DNA of 49,201 nucleotides from an uncultured Clostridia bacterium (GTDB taxonomy: Bacteria > Bacillota > DTU014), in assembly GCA_900016865.1 (NCBI GenBank), contig FIZI01000039.1, positions 1 to 49,201 on the forward strand, written 5' to 3'. Under the pieces are notes generated by a model, which searched no databases, was not told the DNA's origin, and saw only the letters and a list, made by a program, of their open reading frames with translations. Every line of letters begins with the position of its first letter. Position 1 is the stretch's first letter. Shown here one piece after another: positions 32,470 through 42,274 of the stretch. The position numbers were made by a program, and so were the translations under genes.

Positions 32470-33771
32470 CTACAACTTGCGTCTGTCTATCACGCGCTGC
32501 GCCTTTCCGCTGCTGCGCTCAATCGTCCTAGGCTCGACCAACCTTACACGCACAGACAGGCCGAGCACGCTCTGAATCTCTGCTCTTATCGTGCTTCCCA
32601 GCCGCTCCAGCTCTCTGACACCACTGATGTTAAATGACGGAGATACCTCAACGAGCAGCTCTATCTCGTCAAGGCCGCCTTTGCGGTCCACAACAATCTG
32701 ATAGTGAGGCTCGATCCCGTCGACTTCAAGCAGCACGCTCTCAATCTGCGATGGGAATACGTTGACCCCGCGCACTATGATCATGTCATCCGTCCGGCCG
32801 GTGATGCGCGAAATGCGAGCGTGGGTCCTGCCGCATTCACAACGGCCGCGGGTTATTGAGCTGATGTCCCTCGTCCGATATCTGATGATAGGGCAAGCTT
32901 CCTTTCTGATACTCGTAAAGACCAGCTCGCCCGGACAGCCGTCCGGCAAGACCTCGTTCGTCTCAGGATCTATGATCTCTACTATAACAGTATCCTCCCA
33001 TATATGAAGGCCATTCTTTGCCAAACACTCACTGCCAACTCCCGGCCCAAGCACCTCGCTCAGGCCGTAGATATCGATCGCGTCTATACCAAACTTGGAT
33101 TCGAGTTCCTGTCTCATGCTTTCTGACCACGGCTCTGCCCCAAAAAAGCCTACGCGCAATCGCAGGTCGTCTGGGCTGACGTTCATTTCGCTTGCGACCT
33201 CGGATATGTGAAGGGCATATGAAGGTGTGCAGCACAGCACAGTGGCTCCGAAGTCCTGCAAGAGCCTGACCTGTCGCTTGGTGTTTCCCCCGGACACAGG
33301 GACTACTGATGCACCAAGCCTCTCCGCTCCGTAATGAACGCCCAGCCCGCCTGTAAAAAGGCCGTACCCGTAAGCTACATGGATTATGTCCCTTTTCGTG
33401 ACTCCACCGCAGCAGAGAGTGCGGGCCATTAGTTCAGCCCACATACTTAGGTCAGACGCGGTGTACCCGACTACAGTCGGCTTGCCGGTCGTCCCAGAAG
33501 ACGCGTGGATCCGGACTACGTCGTCCATGGGCACTGCAAACATGCCAAACGGATAGGTGTCCCTGAGATCCTGCTTAGTCGTAAAAGGTAGATGCCTCAA
33601 GTCTGAGAGAGACTTCACATCTTCCGGCTTAATGCCGGCCTCATCAAACCTAGTGCGGTAAAGCGGCACTTGTTCGTAAGCTCGCTTGAGTGTGCTTTGA
33701 AGCAATTCGAGTTGCAGCCTCTCAAGCTGTTGCCTGTCAATGCATTCAACACTCTCATTCCAGTAGTCCAT
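32470..33771 (-). CDS. paaK: Phenylacetate-CoA ligase
   Basis: PaaK activates phenylacetate (or another aryl acetate) to its CoA thioester with ATP. The 433-residue enzyme has the AMP-binding loop [16 protein letters not shown], the adenine-site [16 protein letters not shown], the [10 protein letters not shown] motif and the C-terminal catalytic region with [20 protein letters not shown]. Length is normal. In anaerobes the pair with an ACT protein often serves 2-oxoacid:ferredoxin oxidoreductase products of aromatic amino acids, but no such oxidoreductase is in the window. The ATG follows AAAGGAAAGGG. Confidence 0.94.
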   Translation of the reverse strand: MDYWNESVECIDRQQLERLQLELLQSTLKRAYEQVPLYRTRFDEAGIKPEDVKSLSDLRHLPFTTKQDLRDTYPFGMFAVPMDDVVRIHASSGTTGKPTVVGYTASDLSMWAELMARTLCCGGVTKRDIIHVAYGYGLFTGGLGVHYGAERLGASVVPVSGGNTKRQVRLLQDFGATVLCCTPSYALHISEVASEMNVSPDDLRLRVGFFGAEPWSESMRQELESKFGIDAIDIYGLSEVLGPGVGSECLAKNGLHIWEDTVIVEIIDPETNEVLPDGCPGELVFTSIRKEACPIIRYRTRDISSITRGRCECGRTHARISRITGRTDDMIIVRGVNVFPSQIESVLLEVDGIEPHYQIVVDRKGGLDEIELLVEVSPSFNISGVRELERLGSTIRAEIQSVLGLSVRVRLVEPRTIERSSGKAQRVIDRRKL

Positions 33772-33817
33772 AGACCCTTTCCTTTCTCGTATTGTCTAGC
33801 GTACTGCATCCTCCATC

Positions 33818-34903
33818 CTACATCCCAGAACGAGTCTTGACTACTTCGTCAATAACGCGCATGACGCTCTCCACCCCATCGCGGGTTTGGCTCAGACTCA
33901 TCGACTGGATGTATGCCTTTCGATTGGTATATATCCTAACGGCCCAATCGACGAGAGATTCAGCAGTTAGGTCTTCTTCGAACAACACTTCGCTGAATCC
34001 CTGCCGCTTGAAGGACATAGCGTTGAGTATCTGGTCTCCCCTGCTTGCCCGCCTGGACAAAGGTATGAGTAAACTCGGTTTCTTCAATGCGAGCAGCTCA
34101 AAGATAGTAGTGGCTCCGGATCTCGAGACGACAACGTCTGCGAGCGCCATCAAGTCTGGTAGCTCTTCGGATACGAACTCATATTGCCTGTACCCTCGAA
34201 CCGACTCGAGTGAATGATCGATCCTGCCCTTTCCGCAGATGTGACAGACGTAGAACCGCTCAAGAAGCCTTGGCAGAGCTGACCTGACAGCTGTATTGAT
34301 CGTCTGCGACCCGGTGCTGCCCCCTATTACCAAGAGAACAGGTTTTAGATCGTCAAATCCACAAATCTGTCTCGCCCGAGACTGACTGCCCTTTAAGAGA
34401 TCAGGCCTCACCGGCATCCCGGTAAGCACGCTCTTGTGCGCAGGCAGGAACTCTGCAGTCTCGGGGAACGAATAGCATACTCTTGATGCAAACGGGATGG
34501 ACATCCGATTGGCCAGGCCCGGAGTGAAGTCGGACTCATGAATCACAGCCGGAATCCTGTTGAGCCACGCGGCTACTATGACCGGTCCTGAAACGAACCC
34601 CCCTTTTGCAAAGAGCACATGAGGCTTAATCTTGCGCAAAAGGGCTGCTGCCTGGCCAAGCCCGTGTATGACTCTAAAGGGGTCGGTGAGATTGCGCAAG
34701 TCCAAGTATCTTCTAAACTTGCCGGTGTTGATTGCGTAATACGGCACGCCTTCTCGTGTTATGAGCTCGCGCTCAAGGCCTGTAGCCGACCCGATGTAGC
34801 AAATCTCGTACCCTCTGTTTCTCAAAACAGGCAACAAGGCTATGTTGGGCATCACATGCCCCGCAGTCCCTCCGCCCGTCAGTACTATGCGCTGCAAGTG
34901 CAC
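33818..34903 (-). CDS. murG: MurG-family UDP-GlcNAc:lipid I N-acetylglucosaminyltransferase
   Basis: MurG adds GlcNAc to lipid I, giving lipid II, on the cytoplasmic membrane face. The 361-residue GT-B enzyme has TGGGTAGHVMPNIAL at the N-terminus, LFAKGGFVSGPVIVAAWL, IHESDFTPGLANR, and the C-terminal donor loop VVSRSGATTIFELLAL with LIPLSRRASRGDQILNA. These fit the MurG2-like group present as a second copy in some Bacilli; it is not surrounded by mur or fts genes. It could be the only MurG or a paralogue. Start is a GTG with GGAGAG upstream. It has its own promoter. Confidence 0.88.
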   Translation of the reverse strand: MHLQRIVLTGGGTAGHVMPNIALLPVLRNRGYEICYIGSATGLERELITREGVPYYAINTGKFRRYLDLRNLTDPFRVIHGLGQAAALLRKIKPHVLFAKGGFVSGPVIVAAWLNRIPAVIHESDFTPGLANRMSIPFASRVCYSFPETAEFLPAHKSVLTGMPVRPDLLKGSQSRARQICGFDDLKPVLLVIGGSTGSQTINTAVRSALPRLLERFYVCHICGKGRIDHSLESVRGYRQYEFVSEELPDLMALADVVVSRSGATTIFELLALKKPSLLIPLSRRASRGDQILNAMSFKRQGFSEVLFEEDLTAESLVDWAVRIYTNRKAYIQSMSLSQTRDGVESVMRVIDEVVKTRSGM

Positions 34904-34939
34904 TCACTCTCCAATGTCTTCGCACTCCGGCTGCTCGAG

Positions 34940-34968
34940 ACTATAGTATTCGATTCCCGTTCCACCAA
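34940..34968 (-). promoter_or_regulatory. Sigma-A promoter for murG
   Basis: TTGGTG (34968-34963), 17-base spacer, TATAGT (34945-34940) on the minus strand, 37 bases before the murG GTG. Confidence 0.65.
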
Positions 34969-34995
34969 TCCCTTGCTCAACAAGCTTGCCTCATA

Positions 34996-35004
34996 TGCTA
35001 TTAT
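34996..35004 (+). promoter_or_regulatory. Extended -10 promoter for the aldo/keto reductase
   Basis: TGCTATTAT on the plus strand gives TGn plus a 5/6 -10. Transcription would start near 35011, leaving a leader of about 100 bases before the preferred start at 35112. Confidence 0.45.
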
Positions 35005-35111
35005 GATAATGAATGGAATACGACCCAGCTGATGTATGCGCACAATCGGTGAAAGGAGGGATGGGACCGGTATCGCTGCCAGTGATTATGGTACCGGTAC
35101 CCCGAAGAGGT

Positions 35112-35933
35112 ATGTTGACTCTACAGCTGAAGTCCGGGAACAAAATGCCTGTGCTCGGCCTGGGCACCTGGCAACTGACAGGAGACGAGTGCACAAACTC
35201 GGTAATCATGGCGCTCGAACTCGGTTACAGACACATAGACACTGCAGAAGGATACGGCAACCATGAACAGGTCAGAGCCGGCATAGAGAAGTCTGGGGTC
35301 AAGAGAGAGGAGCTCTTCATTACGTCAAAGGTCAGCCATTCGAACCTGCGCAGAGCAGACGTTCTCGCTGCTTGTGACAAGGCGCTAAAGGAACTCAGGA
35401 CAGACTACCTCGACCTGTATCTCGTTCACTGGCCAAACTCCTCCATACCGATGGAAGAGACTCTTGGCGCTATGAGCGAACTTGTCGACGCAGGCAAAGT
35501 CAGAGATATCGGAGTCAGCAACTTCACCATTAGCCATATGGAAGAGGCGGCCCGAGTTTCACCGAAGCCAATATCAGTCAACCAAGTGGAGTACCACGCG
35601 TATCTCAATCAGGAGGACCTATTAGCCAAGTGCAACGAACTCGGAGTCGTCTTGACAGCCTACAGCCCGCTGGCCCGAGGCGAGCTCTTGAACGATGCGG
35701 TGCTCGAAGGCATAGCAGCCGCGCACGGCAAGACTGTGGCACAGATAGCGCTTAGATGGCTGGTTCAAAAGGGCGTTGTCGTGATCCCAAAGGCAAGATC
35801 AAGAAAGCATCTGTCCGACAACATGAACATGTTTGATTTCGAGCTTACAGATGAGGAAATGGCTCGCATCGACGCAATCGAGACGACAAAGCGTCTGATC
35901 AATCCGCCATGGGCTGAATTTGACAGGTCCTGA
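35112..35933 (+). CDS. Aldo/keto reductase (AKR)
   Basis: AKRs reduce aldehydes and ketones with NADPH. The catalytic tetrad is visible: the Asp and Tyr in HIDTAEGYGNHEQ, Lys in FITSKVSHS and His in LYLVHWPNS, with NADPH-binding VIPKARSRKHLSDNM and the GVSNF segment. The barrel begins at about LKSGNKMPVLGLGTWQL, so I choose the ATG at 35112 (273 residues), although AGAGGT abuts it and the TTG next to it has better spacing; the frame is open to 35013 with no family similarity in the extra 33 residues. It is a single-gene unit; substrate unknown. Confidence 0.92.
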   Translation: MLTLQLKSGNKMPVLGLGTWQLTGDECTNSVIMALELGYRHIDTAEGYGNHEQVRAGIEKSGVKREELFITSKVSHSNLRRADVLAACDKALKELRTDYLDLYLVHWPNSSIPMEETLGAMSELVDAGKVRDIGVSNFTISHMEEAARVSPKPISVNQVEYHAYLNQEDLLAKCNELGVVLTAYSPLARGELLNDAVLEGIAAAHGKTVAQIALRWLVQKGVVVIPKARSRKHLSDNMNMFDFELTDEEMARIDAIETTKRLINPPWAEFDRS

Positions 35934-36019
35934 GCATCGATCTTGACACTCAGGACCAGCCCACGGCGTAGGAGCTCGAATTCTGTGGCCAAACTCGGCA
36001 TAGAGCGAGTAAGTAGATT

Positions 36020-36520
36020 TTACGAATACCCGTCGTATGGGATGTGCGACGCATAAGACATCCAGGGATCCTGAGAAGGGCAGGGCACACAAGGTTTGAC
36101 GCATTCTGTATCATAAAGCTTCCTGAACTTCGCGTAATGAACCTCTTCGTCAGCCCTGATCCCTTCCAGAATCCTATCCAGCTTTCTCGAACGAGACAGT
36201 TCTATCAGCTCTGTGTATTCCCGAATCGCATCTCTCTCGCCGCATATGGCCGCCCTCACGCCACTGCAGTAGTCGCGAATCGGCTCTACTTCAACGGGCT
36301 GAGTTGCTTCTCTTGGTGTTCTCCCGGTGAGCTTCTCTACGATCCTGGTAAGAGTCGCAGCGTGATCCAGTTCGTCTCTCCTGGCCTCTGCAAATGCGTC
36401 AACCCCTTGGAAACTCTCGGACATATCACTCAGGCAGGCGTACAACACGGCAGTTCGGCGCTCATCTAGGATGGCCTCTTTCAATTTGTTGATCAACTCA
36501 CGCAAGCAGTAAGGGTTCAT
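36020..36520 (-). CDS. Ferritin-like di-iron protein with Cys-rich tail
   Basis: The 166-residue product is a four-helix ferritin-like protein of the rubrerythrin class: ligand-type motifs DERRTAVLY, ARRDELDHA (ExxH), ICGERDAIREY and IRADEEVHYAKF (ExxH) are spaced as in a di-iron site. It has no rubredoxin domain; instead the tail carries TECVKPCVPCPSQ, a C-x3-C-x2-C cluster, then an aromatic-rich end. It may act in iron or peroxide handling, or be spore associated; sequence does not decide. The ATG has GGAGGG 6 bases upstream. It is divergent from the macroglobulin gene. Confidence 0.85.
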   Translation of the reverse strand: MNPYCLRELINKLKEAILDERRTAVLYACLSDMSESFQGVDAFAEARRDELDHAATLTRIVEKLTGRTPREATQPVEVEPIRDYCSGVRAAICGERDAIREYTELIELSRSRKLDRILEGIRADEEVHYAKFRKLYDTECVKPCVPCPSQDPWMSYASHIPYDGYS

Positions 36521-36584
36521 GGCGATCCCTCCAACCTATATCGGTACATTCTACTAGCCCGGCAATGAGCAGGTGCTGTGTCTA

Positions 36585-36600
36585 CGTCACAATTGTGACG
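36585..36600. promoter_or_regulatory. Perfect 16-bp palindrome between divergent genes
   Basis: CGTCACAATTGTGACG is a perfect palindrome lying 65 bases before the ferritin-like start and 145 bases before the macroglobulin start. It looks like an operator for a dimeric repressor or activator. Its half-site GTCACAA does not match PerR or Fur boxes; it is the reverse arrangement of the CRP half-site. Which regulator binds cannot be told. Confidence 0.55.
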
Positions 36601-36744
36601 CTCGGCGTCCGCCTATGTCCCGCTCGCCTCAACAATTGCCAGAGATCGAACAAGCTGCTGCGAAAGGATACTATTGCCTCGCCAGAGAATATTGTAAGGC
36701 TAATATCATCGGCGATCATACAGTCCGTGTGAGGGGGTTATGCG

Positions 36745-39700
36745 ATGAGTGCAGTTCGAAAGGGAGCCGACAGGGTCTTTTGGTTGTTTCGCACTTCGGG
36801 CAGGTCTGCACACTTCTGGGTGGGGATCGCAGCCGGCCTGATACTGGGAGTCGCGCTGAGCTGGCTCTTTTGGGCAACCGACAGCGCTACTCCTGCGATA
36901 AGCTTGGTGCGCATGACCCCAGGGTTTGGCGAGACTGTGCCTATAGATGCAGAAATCAGTCTTGAGTTCAGCAGTGACGTTGTGGACCAGGAGCAACTGG
37001 GGAAGCCTTTTTCACTAAACATCATTCAGACTGAGCCCAGTCTTGAGGGTCAATACATATGGGAGACCCCGAGCCTGCTCCGCTTTGTTCTGGACCGGCC
37101 TCTTGCCGCGTCGACTCAGTATAGCGGAGTTGTTGACTTGAGCCTGATTCCGGTCAGCGGAGGACGTCTTGAACAGGCAGTCAAGCCGATAGAGTTCAAC
37201 ACAGAACGCTTATCTGTGGTCAAGGCAGGCCTTTCCGACGGATCGGCTGCTGCGGATTCGTCCTATGCCCTCGTGCAACTTGACCTTGAGTTCAACCACA
37301 CGGTCGAAGCTTCACAGCTGTACAGGTACGCGACAGTGACCGACGCGGCTACTGGCAAACCCATTGAGTTCTCGCTGACACCGGATACGGATAGCGCCAC
37401 TGCGTTTGCCCTGACACTCCACCTGCCTGACGGCCCAGATCGGCCGGCTGCAGTCGCACTGTCGATCGATCCGGGCCTGACCTGCAAGGGCGGGTCACTC
37501 GGACTAGCCGAGGGCTTCAGAGCGGAGTTTGCACTACCGGTCTCCTCCAAGGAGCAGGAGCTTGAGGTTTACTGGTCATTCTCGATGAGCGATTATCCCA
37601 GCAGAGGCAGCCTATGCATTAGCATCGGGTTCAGCGACTATGTGAGTTCGTCTTCGTTCCTGAGTGCGGTGCAGCTCGACCCGGACGTGTCCCTGACAGC
37701 GCTGCAATACGGCAGGGAGCTGATCGTAATCAGCGATCAGTTTAAGCCGGGTGAGGTCTACACAGTCACACTACCTGCCGGACTAGTCTCCAGGTCGGGA
37801 TTGGAGCTCAAAGAGGATTTCAGCGTAACGCTGATCATGCCGGACCTCAGCCCGCGCATCGAATTCGATGACCCAGGGATGTATTTGCCAAAATACGGAC
37901 TGCAAGCTGTTGCAGTCAACTGTGTCAACATCTCTGAGATTGAAGTGGCGATCTATCAGATATACCGCAACAACCTGGCGCCTCTCTTCAGCTACGGCGG
38001 GCCTCTGACATATAGGTTTGAAAGCGACCTCGACATCGCAGGGCGGCTAATAGAGACTCGCTCTTTCAAGACCAATGCCCCTTCAAACGAGGAGACAGTG
38101 TTGCACATAGATCTCAGCCACCTCGAGGAATCCAAAGGTTCTGGAATCTACGGAGTAGTAGTTAGAGATAAATACAACAGGTGGCGAAGCGACAGCCGTC
38201 TCATCAATTGCTCCGATCTGGGCGTGGTCTTCAAGGCAAGTGGCGAGGGCCTGTTAGCTATGGTGCGGTCGATCGAGACGCTCGAGCCTGTACCCGGGGC
38301 AGTCGTTTCCGTGTTGAGTTCCAACAACCAAGAGATCGCTACGCAAGTGACGGACGGAGACGGCATCGCGCATTTCAAGGGGCTACGAACAGCCTTGTCC
38401 GAGTTCAAACCCATGCTGGTGACTGTGGATTCGGGCTCTGATTACTCATTTCTGCCGCTTGATCTGACGAGGATTGACACTGTCGGATTCGACGTCTCCG
38501 GAAGAGAGGTATTGACACAAGGGTATGAGGCTTTCATCTACCCAGACCGTGACCTGTTCCGCCCCGGCGACACTGTACACATAGCCGGATTTGTAAGGGG
38601 CCCCGGCATTTCACTGCCGCAGTCCTTCCCCGCCCAGCTGACAGTTTATGACCCTCGCGGAAGCGTATTTAGAGAGTTGCCAACCATGGTCGATGACACG
38701 GGCTCATTTGAGCTGACGCTTGATGTACCCTCTCATTCAATGACCGGAGAGTACCTGGCTTCGCTGACTGTTGCAGACAGGGAGATCGGCCGCATGCGGT
38801 TTATGGTTGAGGAATTCATCCCAGAGCGCATAAAGGTAGTTGTGAAGCTCGATGCGGATTCCTATAAGCTTGGGAGCACTGCTCAAGTCGAGGTATCTGC
38901 GCAGTCATTGCTCGGTTCCGCGATTTCCGGCCGCGAAGTGGAGATTGCTGTTGCGCTTACCCCGTTTGAGTTCAAGGCTCCGGGGTTCACCGGATATAGC
39001 TTCACAGACAGCTCCCGCGAATTTGGCTTGCAAAGGGAGACAATCACCTCAGGAATCCTCTCGGACGATGGTTCATGGACCCACTCGCACGAGTTTTCTG
39101 ACAACATCACCCCGCCGTCAGCCTGTGAGGCAGAGTTCAGGGCTACTGTCATGGAGATTGGCGGGAGAACCTCACTTGGCTTTGCCAGGGCAGTGTATCA
39201 CCCGTACAACATATACGCCGGCGTGAAGGTAACCGCAGCGGGCCAACAGGCAACAGTCGGCGAGCCGCTGTTCATAGACTGCGCTGCAGTCAACCCTGAC
39301 GGAACCTCTGCACCGGATTCTGACCTCACAGTGGAGGTTTTCAGAGTTCAGTGGAACACCATCTACAGCCGTGGCTCTGACGGCCGGTATACCTATGATG
39401 TCGAGCGCTACGAAGAAAAGGTCTTTGAGAAGACAGTCACTACCTCTGACGATGCCACAGCACGACTGCAGTATGTTCCCAAGATGTACGGGACCTACAA
39501 GGTCGTTGTCTCCGACGCGTCGACTGAGCAAGGTCACAGAGCTGCAACAGAGTTGTGGGTCAGTGGCGTAGGCGGCGATATATGGTCCCCGGCAAGCCCG
39601 GAGGAGGTCGTCATCGAGACCGATTCGACTCGCTACACTCCGGGATCGACAGCCAAGGTGCAAATACAGTCGCCATTTGCAGGCAAGGCGCTCGTCACTG

Positions 39701-42267
39701 TCGAGCGTGAAAGGGTCTTCAGCTACTTCGTTCTGGACGTCCCGCAGGGCGTGTCCGAGATTGACATCCCAATCGTCAGCGAGTATGTGCCCAACGTGTA
39801 CGTCACAGTGCAGGTTATCAGATCGCCCAAGGGCTTGAGCAGGTACGAGACTGCAAGAGCATTCGGTACCCAGTCGATCTTCGTCGAGACGGAGAGGGAT
39901 AGACTGGATGTGAAGATCACTGCTTCCGAAGTCATTCGTCCCAATGAGCAGGCAAACATAGAGATCGCTGTAACCGGTCCCGACGGCAAGCCTACAGATG
40001 CCCCGGCTGTGGTGACTCTGGCAGCTGTGGATGAAGGCATCTGCCAGATAACCGGATTCGACGCACCCTCGCCGTATGACTTCTTTTACGGCCGTAAGCG
40101 TCTCTCGGTGTCGAGCTACGACATATATCGACTGCTCATTGCAGAACCAAGGCCTGCGACTACGCAGCTCACAACTGGCGGAGATATCGACGAATCCAGA
40201 AGCTACGCAGGAGAGCGCCACCTCAATCCGATCACTGCCAGACGAGTCAAACCTGTCTCGCTGTGGTCCGGCCTCGTACAAACTGATGAACAAGGGCGTG
40301 CGACAGTCACACTGGATGTCCCCGAGTTTTCCGGCACGTTGAGGCTCATGGCAGTAGCCGCATCCGGACGGGCGTTTGGAAATGCCAGTGAGACAGTGAT
40401 GGTGCAAGACAAAATCGTCCTGTCACCCACGCTCCCCCGCTTTGCGTCAAGCGGCGACGTTTTTGAGATTCCTGTGTCGATCCGCAATGCAATCGGCTCT
40501 GATTGCAGTCTAGCTGTAGAGATAAGCGCGACTGGGCCCATCAACATCGAGGGCGAGAAGACTCGAGTCGTAGAGCTGCGCGACGGAGAGGAGGCCCTCC
40601 TCATCTTCAGTGCGACAGCAGGCGACATTCCCGGAGTTGCGGCCGTAACGATTACAGCCTCCGGCCTTGGCGCAACAAGCTCAGTAAGGACCGAACTGTC
40701 TGTCAGGCCATCAACGCCGCACATGACTAAGGTGATTACAGGCACAGTGACAGCAGCGGCTCCTGTGACTTTGAGGAGTGACACCGAGTTTGTGGGTGAA
40801 ACAGCATCTTACTCGCTCACAGTCGGGCCTTTCCCGACAGCACAACTTGGGGCTGCTCTGCAATATCTGATCAGCTACCCATACGGCTGTCTTGAGCAGA
40901 CTGTGTCGGGGTGTTTCCCTCTGCTCTACTACAGAGAACTCGCAGCTCAGACTGACCCTCGCCTGTCTCTGACTGATGTCTCGAATTTCGTTGAAAAAGG
41001 GATCGACAAGATTGAGTCCATGCAACTGTCGGACGGGAGCTTCTCCTACTGGCCCGGGACCTTTAGCAGATCGCTGTGGAGCTCGGTGTATGCGGCGCAC
41101 TTCTTGGTCGAGGCCAGGAACGCGGGTTATCAGGTATCCGAACGGGTTTATGCCTCGATGCTCAGCTTCCTAGAGTCTTTGGCCAACCGCAAGGCCACTG
41201 ACGCGGAGGGCATGGAGTGCCGGGTGTACGCACTGTATGTGCTGAGTCTGGCAGGAAAGCCTTCCATGGGCAATCTGGCGTATATGAAAAAGAGCGGCAT
41301 CGGCAATCTTACAGGCTTCTCCAAGGCCCAACTAGCTGCTGCGCTTGCATTGGCCGGAGACTATGATGGAGCCAGGGAGGTAATGCCGGACAAATTCGAC
41401 GCCGTGCCCTATGCGCCTCAAACTGGAGAGACCTTCCGGTCACCTTCCAGAGACGATGCAGTTGTGCTGCACGCTCTTGCGACTGTCGATCCGGGTAATC
41501 CGGCAGCATATGCGCTTGCCAAACGGCTGATTGACGCAATGGACACTGACGGAACGTGGGGCACTACGCAGAACACGGCGTTTGCATTGCTTGCACTGGG
41601 CAAGGCCGCGTCCGTATATGAAACTAGCCCGTATACTGGCACAGTCTCGGCTGCAGGCGGGCCTATAGCTTTCGGGTTCGACAGCCACAGTGAGTCAACT
41701 TTGGATTTGGCCTCTTTGGGCCTCTTGACGGCACTAGAATCCGAAGGCGTCACCATATCAATAGACGGTGACGGGACAGCATACTACGCGCTGACTGTTA
41801 GCGGAGTGCCCTCTTCAACAGCAGATATTGTGGAATCAGACAGCGGCATCAGAGTCCGCAGGGAGTATCTAGACAGGGAAGGTAATCCGGTAGACGTCAG
41901 TGGGTTAGAGCAGAATGACGTGATCATAGTCCACATCACCGTAGCTCCAGAGGCTGAGAACCTCAAGAACGTGATTATAGTCGATATGCTGCCTGCAGGG
42001 TTGGAGATCGAGAATCCTAGGCTAGGCAGAGACGTCCATCTTGATTGGACCGATCCACAGACGCTCACTCCTGACTACATGGACATCTGCGACGACAGGA
42101 TGATCCTCTTTGCCAGCTTTAGTGATACAGGGGAGTACCACTTCTACTACGCGGCCCGTGCAGTCACGGTCGGCAGCTTCACCCTGCCTCCGATCAAGGC
42201 CGAGTGCATGTATGACCCCGCCATCAACAGCACTAGCGGTGCTGGCAAAATAGTGGTGAAGGAGTAG
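36745..42267 (+). CDS. Bacterial alpha-2-macroglobulin with thioester, membrane-anchored
   Basis: Bacterial alpha-2-macroglobulins trap proteases in the periplasm and protect the cell after wall damage. The 1840-residue protein has a single N-terminal membrane helix (about 26-48, FWVGIAAGLILGVALSWLFW), MG1-type domain (TPGFGETVPIDAEISLEFS), MG2 (YEAFIYPDRDLFRPGDTVHI), the core A2M domain (VKPVSLWSGLVQTDEQGRAT), and the thioester domain with the intact C1382-L-E-Q1385 motif (YPYGCLEQT). Unlike the Escherichia coli protein it has no lipobox Cys, so it is held by the helix. The ATG has GAGGGGG 7 bases upstream. pbpC follows after 7 bases, the classic partner arrangement. Confidence 0.95.
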   Translation: MSAVRKGADRVFWLFRTSGRSAHFWVGIAAGLILGVALSWLFWATDSATPAISLVRMTPGFGETVPIDAEISLEFSSDVVDQEQLGKPFSLNIIQTEPSLEGQYIWETPSLLRFVLDRPLAASTQYSGVVDLSLIPVSGGRLEQAVKPIEFNTERLSVVKAGLSDGSAAADSSYALVQLDLEFNHTVEASQLYRYATVTDAATGKPIEFSLTPDTDSATAFALTLHLPDGPDRPAAVALSIDPGLTCKGGSLGLAEGFRAEFALPVSSKEQELEVYWSFSMSDYPSRGSLCISIGFSDYVSSSSFLSAVQLDPDVSLTALQYGRELIVISDQFKPGEVYTVTLPAGLVSRSGLELKEDFSVTLIMPDLSPRIEFDDPGMYLPKYGLQAVAVNCVNISEIEVAIYQIYRNNLAPLFSYGGPLTYRFESDLDIAGRLIETRSFKTNAPSNEETVLHIDLSHLEESKGSGIYGVVVRDKYNRWRSDSRLINCSDLGVVFKASGEGLLAMVRSIETLEPVPGAVVSVLSSNNQEIATQVTDGDGIAHFKGLRTALSEFKPMLVTVDSGSDYSFLPLDLTRIDTVGFDVSGREVLTQGYEAFIYPDRDLFRPGDTVHIAGFVRGPGISLPQSFPAQLTVYDPRGSVFRELPTMVDDTGSFELTLDVPSHSMTGEYLASLTVADREIGRMRFMVEEFIPERIKVVVKLDADSYKLGSTAQVEVSAQSLLGSAISGREVEIAVALTPFEFKAPGFTGYSFTDSSREFGLQRETITSGILSDDGSWTHSHEFSDNITPPSACEAEFRATVMEIGGRTSLGFARAVYHPYNIYAGVKVTAAGQQATVGEPLFIDCAAVNPDGTSAPDSDLTVEVFRVQWNTIYSRGSDGRYTYDVERYEEKVFEKTVTTSDDATARLQYVPKMYGTYKVVVSDASTEQGHRAATELWVSGVGGDIWSPASPEEVVIETDSTRYTPGSTAKVQIQSPFAGKALVTVERERVFSYFVLDVPQGVSEIDIPIVSEYVPNVYVTVQVIRSPKGLSRYETARAFGTQSIFVETERDRLDVKITASEVIRPNEQANIEIAVTGPDGKPTDAPAVVTLAAVDEGICQITGFDAPSPYDFFYGRKRLSVSSYDIYRLLIAEPRPATTQLTTGGDIDESRSYAGERHLNPITARRVKPVSLWSGLVQTDEQGRATVTLDVPEFSGTLRLMAVAASGRAFGNASETVMVQDKIVLSPTLPRFASSGDVFEIPVSIRNAIGSDCSLAVEISATGPINIEGEKTRVVELRDGEEALLIFSATAGDIPGVAAVTITASGLGATSSVRTELSVRPSTPHMTKVITGTVTAAAPVTLRSDTEFVGETASYSLTVGPFPTAQLGAALQYLISYPYGCLEQTVSGCFPLLYYRELAAQTDPRLSLTDVSNFVEKGIDKIESMQLSDGSFSYWPGTFSRSLWSSVYAAHFLVEARNAGYQVSERVYASMLSFLESLANRKATDAEGMECRVYALYVLSLAGKPSMGNLAYMKKSGIGNLTGFSKAQLAAALALAGDYDGAREVMPDKFDAVPYAPQTGETFRSPSRDDAVVLHALATVDPGNPAAYALAKRLIDAMDTDGTWGTTQNTAFALLALGKAASVYETSPYTGTVSAAGGPIAFGFDSHSESTLDLASLGLLTALESEGVTISIDGDGTAYYALTVSGVPSSTADIVESDSGIRVRREYLDREGNPVDVSGLEQNDVIIVHITVAPEAENLKNVIIVDMLPAGLEIENPRLGRDVHLDWTDPQTLTPDYMDICDDRMILFASFSDTGEYHFYYAARAVTVGSFTLPPIKAECMYDPAINSTSGAGKIVVKE

Positions 42268-42274
42268 CGTCAGA

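Noticed and set aside
35013-35111. N-terminal extension of the aldo/keto reductase
   Set aside because: The 33 extra codons precede the conserved barrel start, resemble no AKR N-terminus, and the first ATG would sit almost at the predicted transcription start.
39172-40407. Minus-strand open frame of 411 codons inside the macroglobulin gene
   Set aside because: Antisense shadow of a well-supported A2M coding region; Cys/His/Arg-rich composition, no ribosome site worth noting.
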